Source: Candidatus Didemnitutus sp. (GTDB lineage Bacteria; Verrucomicrobiota; Verrucomicrobiia; Opitutales; Opitutaceae). From it: DNA of 6,214 bases. The position numbers were made by a program, and so were the translations under genes. The DNA lies in contig JAUXOH010000418.1 in the NCBI GenBank assembly GCA_030682505.1, forward strand, positions 1-6,214, in the 5' to 3' direction. The notes under the pieces are model-generated. The model did no database searches, had not been told where the DNA came from, and saw only the letters and a list, made by a program, of their open reading frames with translations. Numbering within the stretch: position 1 is the stretch's first letter; every line of letters starts with the position of its first letter. Shown here piece after piece: positions 1 to 6,044 of this stretch.

Positions 1-735
1 AAGATGAACAAGAGCGCCGAGGACGGCGCCTTGCTGACCAAGGAAATCCTCGAGGCCATCGGCCGCGAAACCTCGGTCGACGTCGTGCTCTGTCCGCCCT
101 TCACGGCGCTGGAAAGCGTGGGTCGGGCGCTGGAGGGCCAGTCGGCAAAACTCGGCGCGCAGAATCTGCATCCGGAGAAGAATGGCGCCTATACCGGTGA
201 AATATCCGCGGAAATGCTCCGCACGCTTTATGTCACACATGTGATTGTCGGGCACAGCGAACGGCGGCAATATTTTGGCGAGACGGATGCGTTCATCAAT
301 CAGAAGGTGCTCGCCGCCCTCGCGAACGAATTGCGCCCGATAGTGTGTGTGGGCGAATCCTTGGCCGAGCGGGAGTCGGGTGCGGCCCTCGCCGTGGTGC
401 AGCGGCAATTGGAAGCTGCGCTGGCGGGAGTGAAACCGGAGCAGATCACCACGGTGATCGTGGCCTATGAACCGGTCTGGGCCATTGGCACGGGCAAGGT
501 GGCAACCACCGAGCAGGCCCAGGCGGTGCACGCGTTTATTCGGGAATTGCTCACCAAGCTGCATGGAGCGCCCCTGGCGCAAAAGGTGCGGATCCTCTAC
601 GGCGGCTCGATGAAGCCGGCCAATGCCCCCGAATTGCTCGCTCAAAAGGACATTGATGGCGGGTTGATCGGCGGTGCCTCGTTGGAGGCCCGTTCGTTTG
701 TCGAACTGGTGAAGGCCGCACTGGCGATCGTTTAG
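1..735 (+). CDS. tpiA: Triosephosphate isomerase, 5'-truncated by window edge
   Basis: This enzyme interconverts dihydroxyacetone phosphate and glyceraldehyde 3-phosphate in cytoplasmic glycolysis and gluconeogenesis. The reading frame is open from base 1. The first codon (AAG, 1-3) followed by MNKS matches the family's NWKMN motif, so it is the catalytic lysine. The ATG at 4 is therefore internal, and roughly 10-12 N-terminal residues lie outside the window. Counting that lysine as residue 1, the catalytic histidine is residue 85 in VGHSERR (codon 253-255). The catalytic glutamate is residue 157 in AYEPVWAIGTG (codon 469-471), followed by the flexible loop 6. The phosphate-binding YGGS and GGLIGGASL segments are at about 200-203 and 220-228. 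The 244 visible residues end at a TAG, as expected for a family of about 250. Nothing suggests damage. No clear terminator follows, so readthrough into the gene at 818 is possible. Confidence 0.97.
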   Translation, partial: KMNKSAEDGALLTKEILEAIGRETSVDVVLCPPFTALESVGRALEGQSAKLGAQNLHPEKNGAYTGEISAEMLRTLYVTHVIVGHSERRQYFGETDAFINQKVLAALANELRPIVCVGESLAERESGAALAVVQRQLEAALAGVKPEQITTVIVAYEPVWAIGTGKVATTEQAQAVHAFIRELLTKLHGAPLAQKVRILYGGSMKPANAPELLAQKDIDGGLIGGASLEARSFVELVKAALAIV

Positions 736-817
736 TTGTTCGATCGGGCGGCTGGTGCCGGGGCGAAGCTTCCGGTCGGGTTGATTTTCGAGAGGGCCCG
801 GTGAGGCGAATGAAGAC

Positions 818-1846
818 GTGGGCCAAATCAGTCTTGCCGGGAGAGAAGGCGACGGCTTTTTTACCTCCATCTTGTTCCGCGTCCCCGCCGCCCTTCTTGG
901 ACTGTTTCTGCTTTCCGTCTCCGCTCACGCGGCGCACGAGTTTGCCTTGGGCGACTGGGGTGTGACGGCCGCCTTTCCTGGCACCCCGCAATCCGATGAA
1001 CAACGGATTCCCACACCGCATGGGGACCAGGTGGTGCAACGCCATTTTTATTCGGCGGCCGGCGAGACCTACATGATTTTGCGGGTGATCTATCCCCTCG
1101 TGCCCCAAACTTCCGAACAGGGGGCGCTTTATCAGGATACCGTCATGACCATGGGCAAGTCCCGTCCGGGGACGGTGAGCGATCATGTGGTTTACGAATT
1201 CGGCGAGTATCGGGGCGAACGCCTGCGCGTCCAGCAGCCGCGCGAAAAAACCCATCGCGAACTGCGCCTCGTGCTGATCGGCTCCGCCCTCTACGTCATC
1301 AGCGCCGAGTGGCCGGGTGCGAGAACGCCGTCGCCCACGGCGGCCGCCTTTCTCGCCAGTCTCGCCGTGGCCCCCGCTTTTGCGAATGCCCGGCTGGTCG
1401 AGGATCGGGAGCGCTGGCGCGAGATCGTGCTGGGCAATTTTCAGCTGCGCTACGATGCGAGCCGCTGGTTTCGCAACCCGGAGATCCAGGAAAGCGGCGG
1501 GGTGATGTTGCAGCGCGCCGATGATTCCGCCGGGGCGGAGTTTACCGTTACGAAGGGAGTTCCAGGCGTTGCCTCGATGGAAGAACTGGTGCTGGGCAAG
1601 GCGCGCGAAGGCGCCGAGAGCGTCAAGCTGCGGAAAAAGAGTCGCAAGTTCCGGGGCAGCGCGTCGGTGGAGGAATTGCGCTTTTCCGTGCGGTTTGACG
1701 GGGTCGATTACGAGAACCACGGTTATTTTTACACCGGCCCGGAGGGCACGATGGAATTGCGAGCCTGGGCCCTGGGAAGCCTGTTCGACAGTGTCGCCGG
1801 CGATATCACCGAATTGCTCGACGGGCTGGTCGTGAATCGCAAGTAA
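818..1846 (+). CDS. Exported protein of unknown function, signal peptide
   Basis: I do not recognise a named family. From the GTG at 818 the product has 342 residues. A hydrophobic stretch at about residues 22-34 is followed by SVSAHA, a good signal peptidase I site near residues 38-39, so the mature protein should be periplasmic or outside the cell. The mature part looks two-domain. Residues 45-185 carry a WGVTAAFPGTP segment, a Y-x-I-L-R-V-x-YP segment and an ALYVISAEWPG segment; this layout occurs in many uncharacterised bacterial exported proteins with an FPG-x-P motif. Residues 200-340 hold a second beta-rich part ending in ELLDGLVV. No catalytic motif or metal site is evident. The start is uncertain: GTG 818 has only a distant GAGG (803-806), and TTG 872 would give a compact signal peptide. 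An ATG at 810 in another frame would join the gene if one T were added to the T run at 857-862. The gene converges on the minus-strand gene ending at 1862. Confidence 0.8.
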   Translation: MGQISLAGREGDGFFTSILFRVPAALLGLFLLSVSAHAAHEFALGDWGVTAAFPGTPQSDEQRIPTPHGDQVVQRHFYSAAGETYMILRVIYPLVPQTSEQGALYQDTVMTMGKSRPGTVSDHVVYEFGEYRGERLRVQQPREKTHRELRLVLIGSALYVISAEWPGARTPSPTAAAFLASLAVAPAFANARLVEDRERWREIVLGNFQLRYDASRWFRNPEIQESGGVMLQRADDSAGAEFTVTKGVPGVASMEELVLGKAREGAESVKLRKKSRKFRGSASVEELRFSVRFDGVDYENHGYFYTGPEGTMELRAWALGSLFDSVAGDITELLDGLVVNRK

Positions 1847-1848
1847 GT

Positions 1849-1872
1849 CGGGCGAACGATATCAGTCGCCCG
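1849..1872. other. 7-bp inverted repeat between convergent genes
   Basis: CGGGCGA (1849-1855) and TCGCCCG (1866-1872) are perfect reverse complements around a 10-nt loop. The dyad starts 3 nt after the plus-strand stop (1844-1846) and spans the minus-strand stop (1862-1864). Such hairpins often end transcription between convergent genes. There is no T-tract on the plus strand, and on the minus strand the flank is only mildly T-rich (ACTTACTT). Factor-independent termination is therefore doubtful; it may be a weak bidirectional terminator or a transcript-end stabiliser. Confidence 0.35.
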
Positions 1873-2335
1873 TGGCGTCGAATGACTCGAGCAACTGGCG
1901 CACGGGTGCGTGCAGTTCGGCGGGTGCCAGCATGCCGCGTAGCAGGCCCACCACGCGGCGGGCCTCGGGGGAGGGGAAATGTTGAACCGTCAACAGAGCG
2001 AGGTGCACCGCGAGTTGCCGGGCACCGTGGGCGAGGTCGTCGCGCCCGCGCAACTCGTAGATGGTCGCGGTGTGGACCAACAACTCGATGTAGGTCAGGC
2101 AGCGCTCGTTCGCGTCGTCGGGCAACGCATGCTGCGTGAGGGCGTGGAGTTGATCGAGCGCCGTCAGTTCCAAGAATTCGGCGACGGGTACCGGAAAAAG
2201 TCGTTCCTGCAGATTGAGCGCGAGCTGCAGGGCCTCATCGCTCTGGGCCGGCTGGTGATCACGGACAATGCGCTCGACGAACTGACGGAGCAGTTCGATT
2301 TGCCGCAACAGGTGGTCTTGGCGCTGGCCGGGCAT
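1862..2335 (-). CDS. Small helical protein of unknown function, downstream of ispA
   Basis: This 157-residue product has no signal peptide or membrane segment. It looks entirely alpha-helical, rich in Leu, Gln, Glu and Arg. It opens with DHLLRQIELLRQFVERIV, followed by a segment ending in LFPVPVAEFLEL and then repeat-like helices (ALDQLHALTQ, YIELLVHTATIYELRG, ARQLAVHLALLTVQ). The D-x-L-x-RQIE opening and TPR-like helix pairs vaguely recall the DUF6483 family; that is a guess from memory. There are no cysteines or histidines arranged as a metal site and no obvious active site. The ATG lies 6 nt after the ispA stop on the same strand, so the two are probably co-transcribed. GAGAG directly abuts the ATG, which is a poor ribosome site, so coupled translation is likely. 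Codon third positions are mostly G or C on this strand, supporting it over the 125-codon frame opposite. Confidence 0.75.
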   Translation of the reverse strand: MPGQRQDHLLRQIELLRQFVERIVRDHQPAQSDEALQLALNLQERLFPVPVAEFLELTALDQLHALTQHALPDDANERCLTYIELLVHTATIYELRGRDDLAHGARQLAVHLALLTVQHFPSPEARRVVGLLRGMLAPAELHAPVRQLLESFDATGD

Positions 2336-2341
2336 CTCTCG

Positions 2342-3223
2342 TCAGTTTTTGCGTGACGCCATCTGCTGCATCAGCGTCAGGAGGAACGTGGTGTCGCCGG
2401 GCAACTGTTGGATGGCGGCGACGGCGGCCTCGGTTTGTTCGCGCGCGAGGAGGCGGGCGGTTTCGAGGCCGTGCAGCTTCACATAAGTTGTCTTCCCGTC
2501 CTTGGCGTCCTTGCCGGCCGTCTTGCCGAGCGTGGCGGTGTCGGCCGTGGCATCGAGCACGTCGTCCACAATTTGGAAAGCGAGCCCCAGACTGCGACCG
2601 GCCTCGCGAAGGCGGGCGACCTCGGCCGCCGACGCGCCGCCGCACAAGCCTCCGGCCACCAGCGCCACGGCAATCATCGCCGCGGTTTTGTTGAGGTGAA
2701 TGAATTTGAGTTCCGCCGCCGTGGCTTCGGGTTTTCCCTCGGCCAGGAGATCTTCCATTTGCCCGCCGATCAGTTGCTCGCTTCCGGCGGCATCGGCGAA
2801 TTCCCGCACGAGTTCCGTCGCGAGAGCGGGCGTCGAGGCATAGTGGCGGGAAAGCAATTGAAAGGCCAAGGTGAGCATTCCGTCGCCGGCCAGGAGTGCA
2901 GTCGCGTCGTCGAATTGCTTGTGCGCCGTGGGACGGCCGCGGCGCAGGTCATCATTGTCCATGCACGGGAGGTCATCGTGCACCAGCGAGTAGGTGTGGA
3001 TGCACTCAAGGGCCACGGCCGCAGGGAGTGGATTGGCCCGGCGGCCGAAAAGGCCGGCGGTGGCGAGCACGAGGGTGGGGCGGAGTCGTTTGCCGCCGGC
3101 TTGCAGGCTGTAGCGCATCGCCTCATGGAGCCGCACCGGACGGGTATCCGCCGGGGGCACGAGTTCATCGATCGCGCGCTCGACGCGTTCGAGGTAGTCT
3201 TGCAGCTGAGCGGCGAATTCCAT
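2342..3223 (-). CDS. ispA: Polyprenyl diphosphate synthase, likely farnesyl diphosphate synthase
   Basis: This is a cytoplasmic isoprenoid enzyme that condenses isopentenyl diphosphate with allylic diphosphates, using magnesium. At 293 residues it has the usual length. In order are GGKRLRP (43-49), which binds substrate; the first aspartate-rich motif DDLPCMD (83-89, with ND following) and its RRGRPT tail (94-99); a LIGGQ-x-x-D segment (151-157); and the second aspartate-rich motif FQIVDDVLD (216-224), then GKTAGKD (233-239). The two extra residues in the first motif (DDx4D) and the tyrosine five positions before it (residue 78) are the pattern of bacterial farnesyl diphosphate synthases such as E. 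coli IspA. Geranylgeranyl synthase activity cannot be excluded from sequence. The ATG at 3221-3223 gives a normal N-terminus, without a strong Shine-Dalgarno. Farnesyl diphosphate would feed undecaprenyl phosphate, the lipid carrier for the MurJ substrate encoded nearby. It heads a two-gene unit with 1862-2335. Confidence 0.95.
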   Translation of the reverse strand: MEFAAQLQDYLERVERAIDELVPPADTRPVRLHEAMRYSLQAGGKRLRPTLVLATAGLFGRRANPLPAAVALECIHTYSLVHDDLPCMDNDDLRRGRPTAHKQFDDATALLAGDGMLTLAFQLLSRHYASTPALATELVREFADAAGSEQLIGGQMEDLLAEGKPEATAAELKFIHLNKTAAMIAVALVAGGLCGGASAAEVARLREAGRSLGLAFQIVDDVLDATADTATLGKTAGKDAKDGKTTYVKLHGLETARLLAREQTEAAVAAIQQLPGDTTFLLTLMQQMASRKN

Positions 3224-3336
3224 GTGCGCGGGACTGTCCGGCGCGGCCCTGCGCTTGGCAACCCTTTGTTACCGAGGCACGGCCAAGAAAGGCTCGCCAT
3301 GGCGGGACAGGACTCTTTTATCCCCATGACGTAACG
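3224..3336. promoter_or_regulatory. Divergent intergenic region between ispA and the fmdB-like gene
   Basis: These 113 nt separate two divergently read genes, so promoters in both directions are expected here, though each could overlap a coding end. On the minus strand a TTGCCA hexamer with a 17-nt spacer leads to GACAGT, which matches the sigma-70 -10 consensus at only three of six positions. On the plus strand TTTTAT (3316-3321) could be a -10, but no good -35 lies 17 nt upstream. I see no convincing operator dyad. The promoter role rests on gene layout rather than on motifs. Confidence 0.35.
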
Positions 3337-3621
3337 ATGCCTACCTACGACTACGTCTGCACCAAGTGTGATCACGAATTGGAAGCATTTCATTCCATGT
3401 CAGCCGTGTCCCTCAAGAAATGTCCTGCCTGCAAGAAGCCCGGCTTGAAACGCCGGGTGGGCGGGGGCGCCGGGCTGATCTTCAAAGGCACGGGCTTTTA
3501 CATCACTGACTACAAGAAGAAGTCCCCGGGCGCCTCCGAATCTTCGGGTGGCGGATCCGCTGAAAGCAAAGCTGAGCCGAAATCAGGCGAGGCGAAACCC
3601 GCTGCTGCTGCCGCCAAATAA
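3337..3621 (+). CDS. FmdB-family zinc ribbon protein
   Basis: This 94-residue protein starts MPTYDYVCTKC, the standard opening of the FmdB/CxxC_CxxC_SSSS regulatory-domain family. Two CxxC pairs (Cys8/Cys11 and Cys29/Cys32) should bind one zinc. The family signature GTGFYITDYKKK follows at about residues 53-64. After it comes a tail of about 30 residues rich in Ser, Gly, Ala, Glu and Lys that ends in a run of alanines and looks disordered. The family is named after a putative regulator of formamidase genes, but its role is not established in most bacteria. I chose the ATG at 3337 because the motif begins there; the frame stays open upstream to 2896 only because it runs opposite ispA. There is no clear Shine-Dalgarno. 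The next gene begins 8 nt after the stop, so the two probably share a transcript. Confidence 0.92.
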   Translation: MPTYDYVCTKCDHELEAFHSMSAVSLKKCPACKKPGLKRRVGGGAGLIFKGTGFYITDYKKKSPGASESSGGGSAESKAEPKSGEAKPAAAAAK

Positions 3622-3629
3622 TCCCCGCC

Positions 3630-4301
3630 ATGGCCGACAAAAAACTCGAGAAAGCCCTGTATGGTCCCAGCACGATGGAGGTCGCCCTCGGGGCGGCGCT
3701 CGGCCTGTTCCTCGGTTTGGCGCTCGCCGTTGTTTTTCTCGTGTTGCAACCGGTGACCAAGGTCACCGAGTTGCCGAAGGAAATTGCGAAAGGCAAAGTT
3801 TACTACATCGCGGGGGAGTCGAATTCGGCCAAGGCGCGTGATTTGAAATCCAAGGAGGAGATCTTCGTCCGTGGCGGTTCGGTGTCGTTCAATGAAGCGG
3901 AGCTCAACGCCTGGGTCGGTTCCCAAGGCGCGGCAAATGCGAAACCAGACACGAAACCGGCGGCGCCCGGTTTTGTTGCCCTGAGCGGGTTGAATTTTCG
4001 GATCGTCGGCGATCGGGTGCAGATCGCCCTGAAAGCCAGCTTTGACGTCTTCGGTTTCACCCGGGATGTGACGCTGCAGACCGTCGGTACTTTCGCGAAG
4101 AACGGCGAGGGTTTCGCCTTCGTACCCGAGCAGCTTTATCTGGGTTCCTGCCCGGTGCACACGGTGCCCGGGGCGACGACATTGCTCGCGTCCCGCGCGC
4201 TGGCGCAGCAGGAGGGATCGGACGAATTCCGCTCGGCGTGGGCCAAGGTGAAGGCGATCACCGTGGCGAACGGGTTGCTGAACATCACGACCCAGCCGTG
4301 A
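3630..4301 (+). CDS. Membrane-anchored beta-rich protein of unknown function
   Basis: The 223-residue product is not one I can name. A short charged N-terminus (MADKKLEK) precedes one long hydrophobic helix at about residues 17-40, rich in Gly, Ala and Leu and with no cleavage site. The protein should thus be a single-pass inner-membrane protein with its C-terminal part in the periplasm. That part has a SVSFNEAELNAWV segment (84-96), a Lys/Pro/Ala-rich linker (about 101-113) and then alternating beta strands (LNFRIVGDRVQIALKASFDVFG, stated as a span at 121-142; TLQTVGTF at 148-155). The anchor, the 'eLNa' segment and the strand pattern recall the YpmS/DUF2140 and DUF2993 type of lipid-tunnel-like domain, but this is only a resemblance. 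The single cysteine (174) has no partner. The ATG sits 8 nt after the fmdB-like stop without a visible Shine-Dalgarno. Transcription should end at the terminator at 4338-4368. Confidence 0.85.
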   Translation: MADKKLEKALYGPSTMEVALGAALGLFLGLALAVVFLVLQPVTKVTELPKEIAKGKVYYIAGESNSAKARDLKSKEEIFVRGGSVSFNEAELNAWVGSQGAANAKPDTKPAAPGFVALSGLNFRIVGDRVQIALKASFDVFGFTRDVTLQTVGTFAKNGEGFAFVPEQLYLGSCPVHTVPGATTLLASRALAQQEGSDEFRSAWAKVKAITVANGLLNITTQP

Positions 4302-4337
4302 ACGGTGAGCGGCCAGCGCTGAGTTCATGGTTGGTCG

Positions 4338-4368
4338 CGGCGGTCGTGGACCGCCGTTTTCATTTTTT
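4338..4368 (+). terminator. Intrinsic (Rho-independent) terminator
   Basis: A perfect 8-bp GC-rich stem, CGGCGGTC (4338-4345) with GACCGCCG (4349-4356), closes a 3-nt loop GTG. It is followed at once by TTTTCATTTTTT (4357-4368), so all parts of a plus-strand intrinsic terminator are present. It lies 36 nt after the stop of the 3630-4301 gene and fits as the end of the fmdB-like transcript. It is not symmetrical, so it should not act on the minus strand. Oddly, its T-tract ends just 8 nt before the murJ start codon. Confidence 0.8.
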
Positions 4369-4376
4369 CCGCTAGC

Positions 4377-5978
4377 GTGTCGAAGAATCTCCACAACATC
4401 AGCGTTGTCGCGGTCGCCACGGTCGTGTCGCGGGTGCTGGGCTTGGTGCGGGAAATGGCGACGGCGGCGGTTTTCGGCACCAGTGCGCTGAACTCGGCGT
4501 TTGTTTCCGCCTTCACGCTGCCCAATCTCTTCCGGCGTTTGCTTGGGGAAGGAGCATTGACCGCGGCGTTTGTGCCAACGCTCACGCACGAACTGGAGCA
4601 ACAGCGGCGCGACGGAGCTTTTCGCTTGGTGAGCAAGGTGGCGAGTTGGCTGGTCGTGGTCACGACCGTGATCGTCGGACTCGCGATGGTGGTTTTCTGG
4701 AATGCGGAATCTGCCATCGCGCTGGCTTCGCGGTGGGGCGTCGCGGAGGAAACGGGCCGTCGCCTGCTGCTCGGTGCCGATCTGGCCGTGATTCTCTTCC
4801 CCTATCTGATCTTTGTCTGCCTTTCGGCGGCGTTCAGTGCGGCCTGCCAGGTGCTCGGTCGCTTTGCGGAACCGGCGCTGTCCCCGATCTGGCTGAATGT
4901 GGCGATTCTGGGGGCGCTCGGGCTCGGGGCCTGGTGGGCCTGGGATTCGGCCGCCCGGATGCAGCTGCTGTGCGTGGCAGTGCTGGTGGGTGGCTTTTGG
5001 CAAATGGCGGTGCCGGCCACCGTCTTGTGGCGCGAGGGTTGGCGACCGGTGTTCGATTTGCGCCCCGATGAACGCGTGCGCGAGATCTTGCGGTTAATGG
5101 GGCCAACCGTCATCGGGTCGGCGATTTATCTGATCAACATTTCGGTTTCCCGGTTCCTCGGCCTGTCGCTCAACGACAGCGCGGCGGCGGTGCTCAATCT
5201 GGCGACCCGCGTGATGGAACTGCCGATCGGGGTTTTCACCATCGCCATCGCCACGGTGGTTTTTCCGCTCATCGCGCGCCACGCGGCGCGGGAGGACTGG
5301 CCGGCGCTCACCGCGAGTTACCACAAGGGGCTGCGGCTGGTGCTGGTGATCAACATTCCCGCGGCGGCCGGGTTGGTGCTGTTGAGTGAACCCATCACGC
5401 GCTTGCTCTTCGAGCGCGGGGCGTTTCAAGCCGCCGATACCCGCCTGATGACGCCGGTGCTGGCAGTTTATGCGCTGGGGTTGCCGTTTCTCTCGTTCAC
5501 GAGTCTGGCGCTGCGGGGCTTCTACGCGTTGCGCGACACGGCGACGCCGGTGCGTGCGGCCGCCTTGAGCTTTGTCGTCAATCTTGTCCTGAGTCTGCTC
5601 TTGATGGGCCCGCTTTCGACGGTGGGACTGGCGCTCGCCAGCACGATCGCGGTGTTCGTGCAGATGGTTTTCCTGCAGGTGTATCTCGGACGAAAGCATG
5701 CCGGGTTTGCGCTCGCGGGACTGCTGCCGAATCTCGGCAAGATCGCGCTCGCGACGATGCTGATGAGCCTGCTGGTGTGGGGCGGAAACCGGTTCGTTGG
5801 AACTTGGGCGCTGGCCGGCAAGCTGCCCGATGTGCTGGTGGTGGTGCTGGTGATTCCGTTGGCGGCGGCGCTGTATGGCGCGGCGCTCTGGTGGCTGCGC
5901 ATCGAAGGCCGGGACGAGTTGGCCCAAGTCCTCGATCGGGTCCGGGCGAAATTGAGCGGCAAGACCAAGGTCGGTTGA
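4377..5978 (+). CDS. murJ: Lipid II flippase MurJ
   Basis: MurJ (MviN), of the MOP exporter superfamily, moves the peptidoglycan precursor lipid II across the inner membrane. The 533-residue product is polytopic, with hydrophobic helices throughout, as expected for 14 segments. The N-terminus carries the signatures SRVLGLVRE (18-26) and LPNLFRRLLGEGALTAAFVP (48-67). Against E. coli MurJ, essential arginines 18, 24, 52 and 270 appear here as Arg19, Arg25, Arg53 and Arg277 (in ATRVMELPIGVF). Glu57 is kept as Glu58. E. coli Asp39 appears to be replaced by Ser40 in the stretch ALNSAFVSAF. The C-terminus ends in a basic tail (LSGKTKVG). The GTG at 4377 gives the usual short tail before helix 1; no Shine-Dalgarno is visible in the T-rich leader. 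The start is 8 nt past a terminator, so murJ probably has its own promoter or depends on readthrough. Confidence 0.96.
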   Translation: MSKNLHNISVVAVATVVSRVLGLVREMATAAVFGTSALNSAFVSAFTLPNLFRRLLGEGALTAAFVPTLTHELEQQRRDGAFRLVSKVASWLVVVTTVIVGLAMVVFWNAESAIALASRWGVAEETGRRLLLGADLAVILFPYLIFVCLSAAFSAACQVLGRFAEPALSPIWLNVAILGALGLGAWWAWDSAARMQLLCVAVLVGGFWQMAVPATVLWREGWRPVFDLRPDERVREILRLMGPTVIGSAIYLINISVSRFLGLSLNDSAAAVLNLATRVMELPIGVFTIAIATVVFPLIARHAAREDWPALTASYHKGLRLVLVINIPAAAGLVLLSEPITRLLFERGAFQAADTRLMTPVLAVYALGLPFLSFTSLALRGFYALRDTATPVRAAALSFVVNLVLSLLLMGPLSTVGLALASTIAVFVQMVFLQVYLGRKHAGFALAGLLPNLGKIALATMLMSLLVWGGNRFVGTWALAGKLPDVLVVVLVIPLAAALYGAALWWLRIEGRDELAQVLDRVRAKLSGKTKVG

Positions 5979-6044
5979 GCCAAGATCCGTGCGCGGGCCC
6001 GGTCCCGGGTTGCGCTCGCCGCTGATTTGCGCAAATTGCGCGGC
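5979..6044. other. Intergenic region with repeated TTGCGC motifs and a small hairpin
   Basis: The 66-nt gap after murJ has no T-tract, so no intrinsic terminator is evident, although short GC-rich dyads (CCCGG and CCGGG near 5998-6009) are present. TTGCGC occurs three times, at 6010, 6027 and 6036. The last two also form a GCGCA/TGCGC hairpin (6029-6033 with 6037-6041, 3-nt loop) ending 3 nt before the next ATG. It could be an operator or a weak structure over the ribosome site, or chance in GC-rich DNA. Confidence 0.25.

Noticed and set aside
736..817. Terminator after tpiA
   Set aside because: Only short CCGG dyads and the loopless palindrome GAAGCTTC are present, with no stem followed by a T-tract.
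551..1720. 389-codon open frame on the minus strand
   Set aside because: It lies opposite tpiA and the exported-protein gene, and its product is Arg/His/Gly-rich with no domain. It is typical antisense openness in high-GC coding DNA.
1979..2356. 125-codon open frame on the plus strand
   Set aside because: It is opposite the 1862-2335 gene. The minus-strand frame has stronger G/C third-position bias, a plausible helical product and an operon position after ispA.
3318..3326. DnaA-box-like TTATCCCCA
   Set aside because: It is a single site with one mismatch to TTATNCACA, with no cluster, AT-rich unwinding region or origin genes nearby.
2408..3334. 308-codon open frame on the plus strand
   Set aside because: It lies opposite ispA, which carries both aspartate-rich motifs. 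The plus-strand product shows no family signature.
2896..3336. Upstream extension of the fmdB-like gene to ATG 2896
   Set aside because: The extension is an Arg/Gly-rich antisense of ispA. FmdB proteins begin MPTYDYxC, which fixes the start at 3337.
3510..5003. 497-codon open frame on the minus strand
   Set aside because: It overlaps the fmdB-like gene, the 3630-4301 gene and murJ. Its product is low-complexity Arg/Gln/His-rich and lacks recognisable motifs, while murJ is unmistakable.
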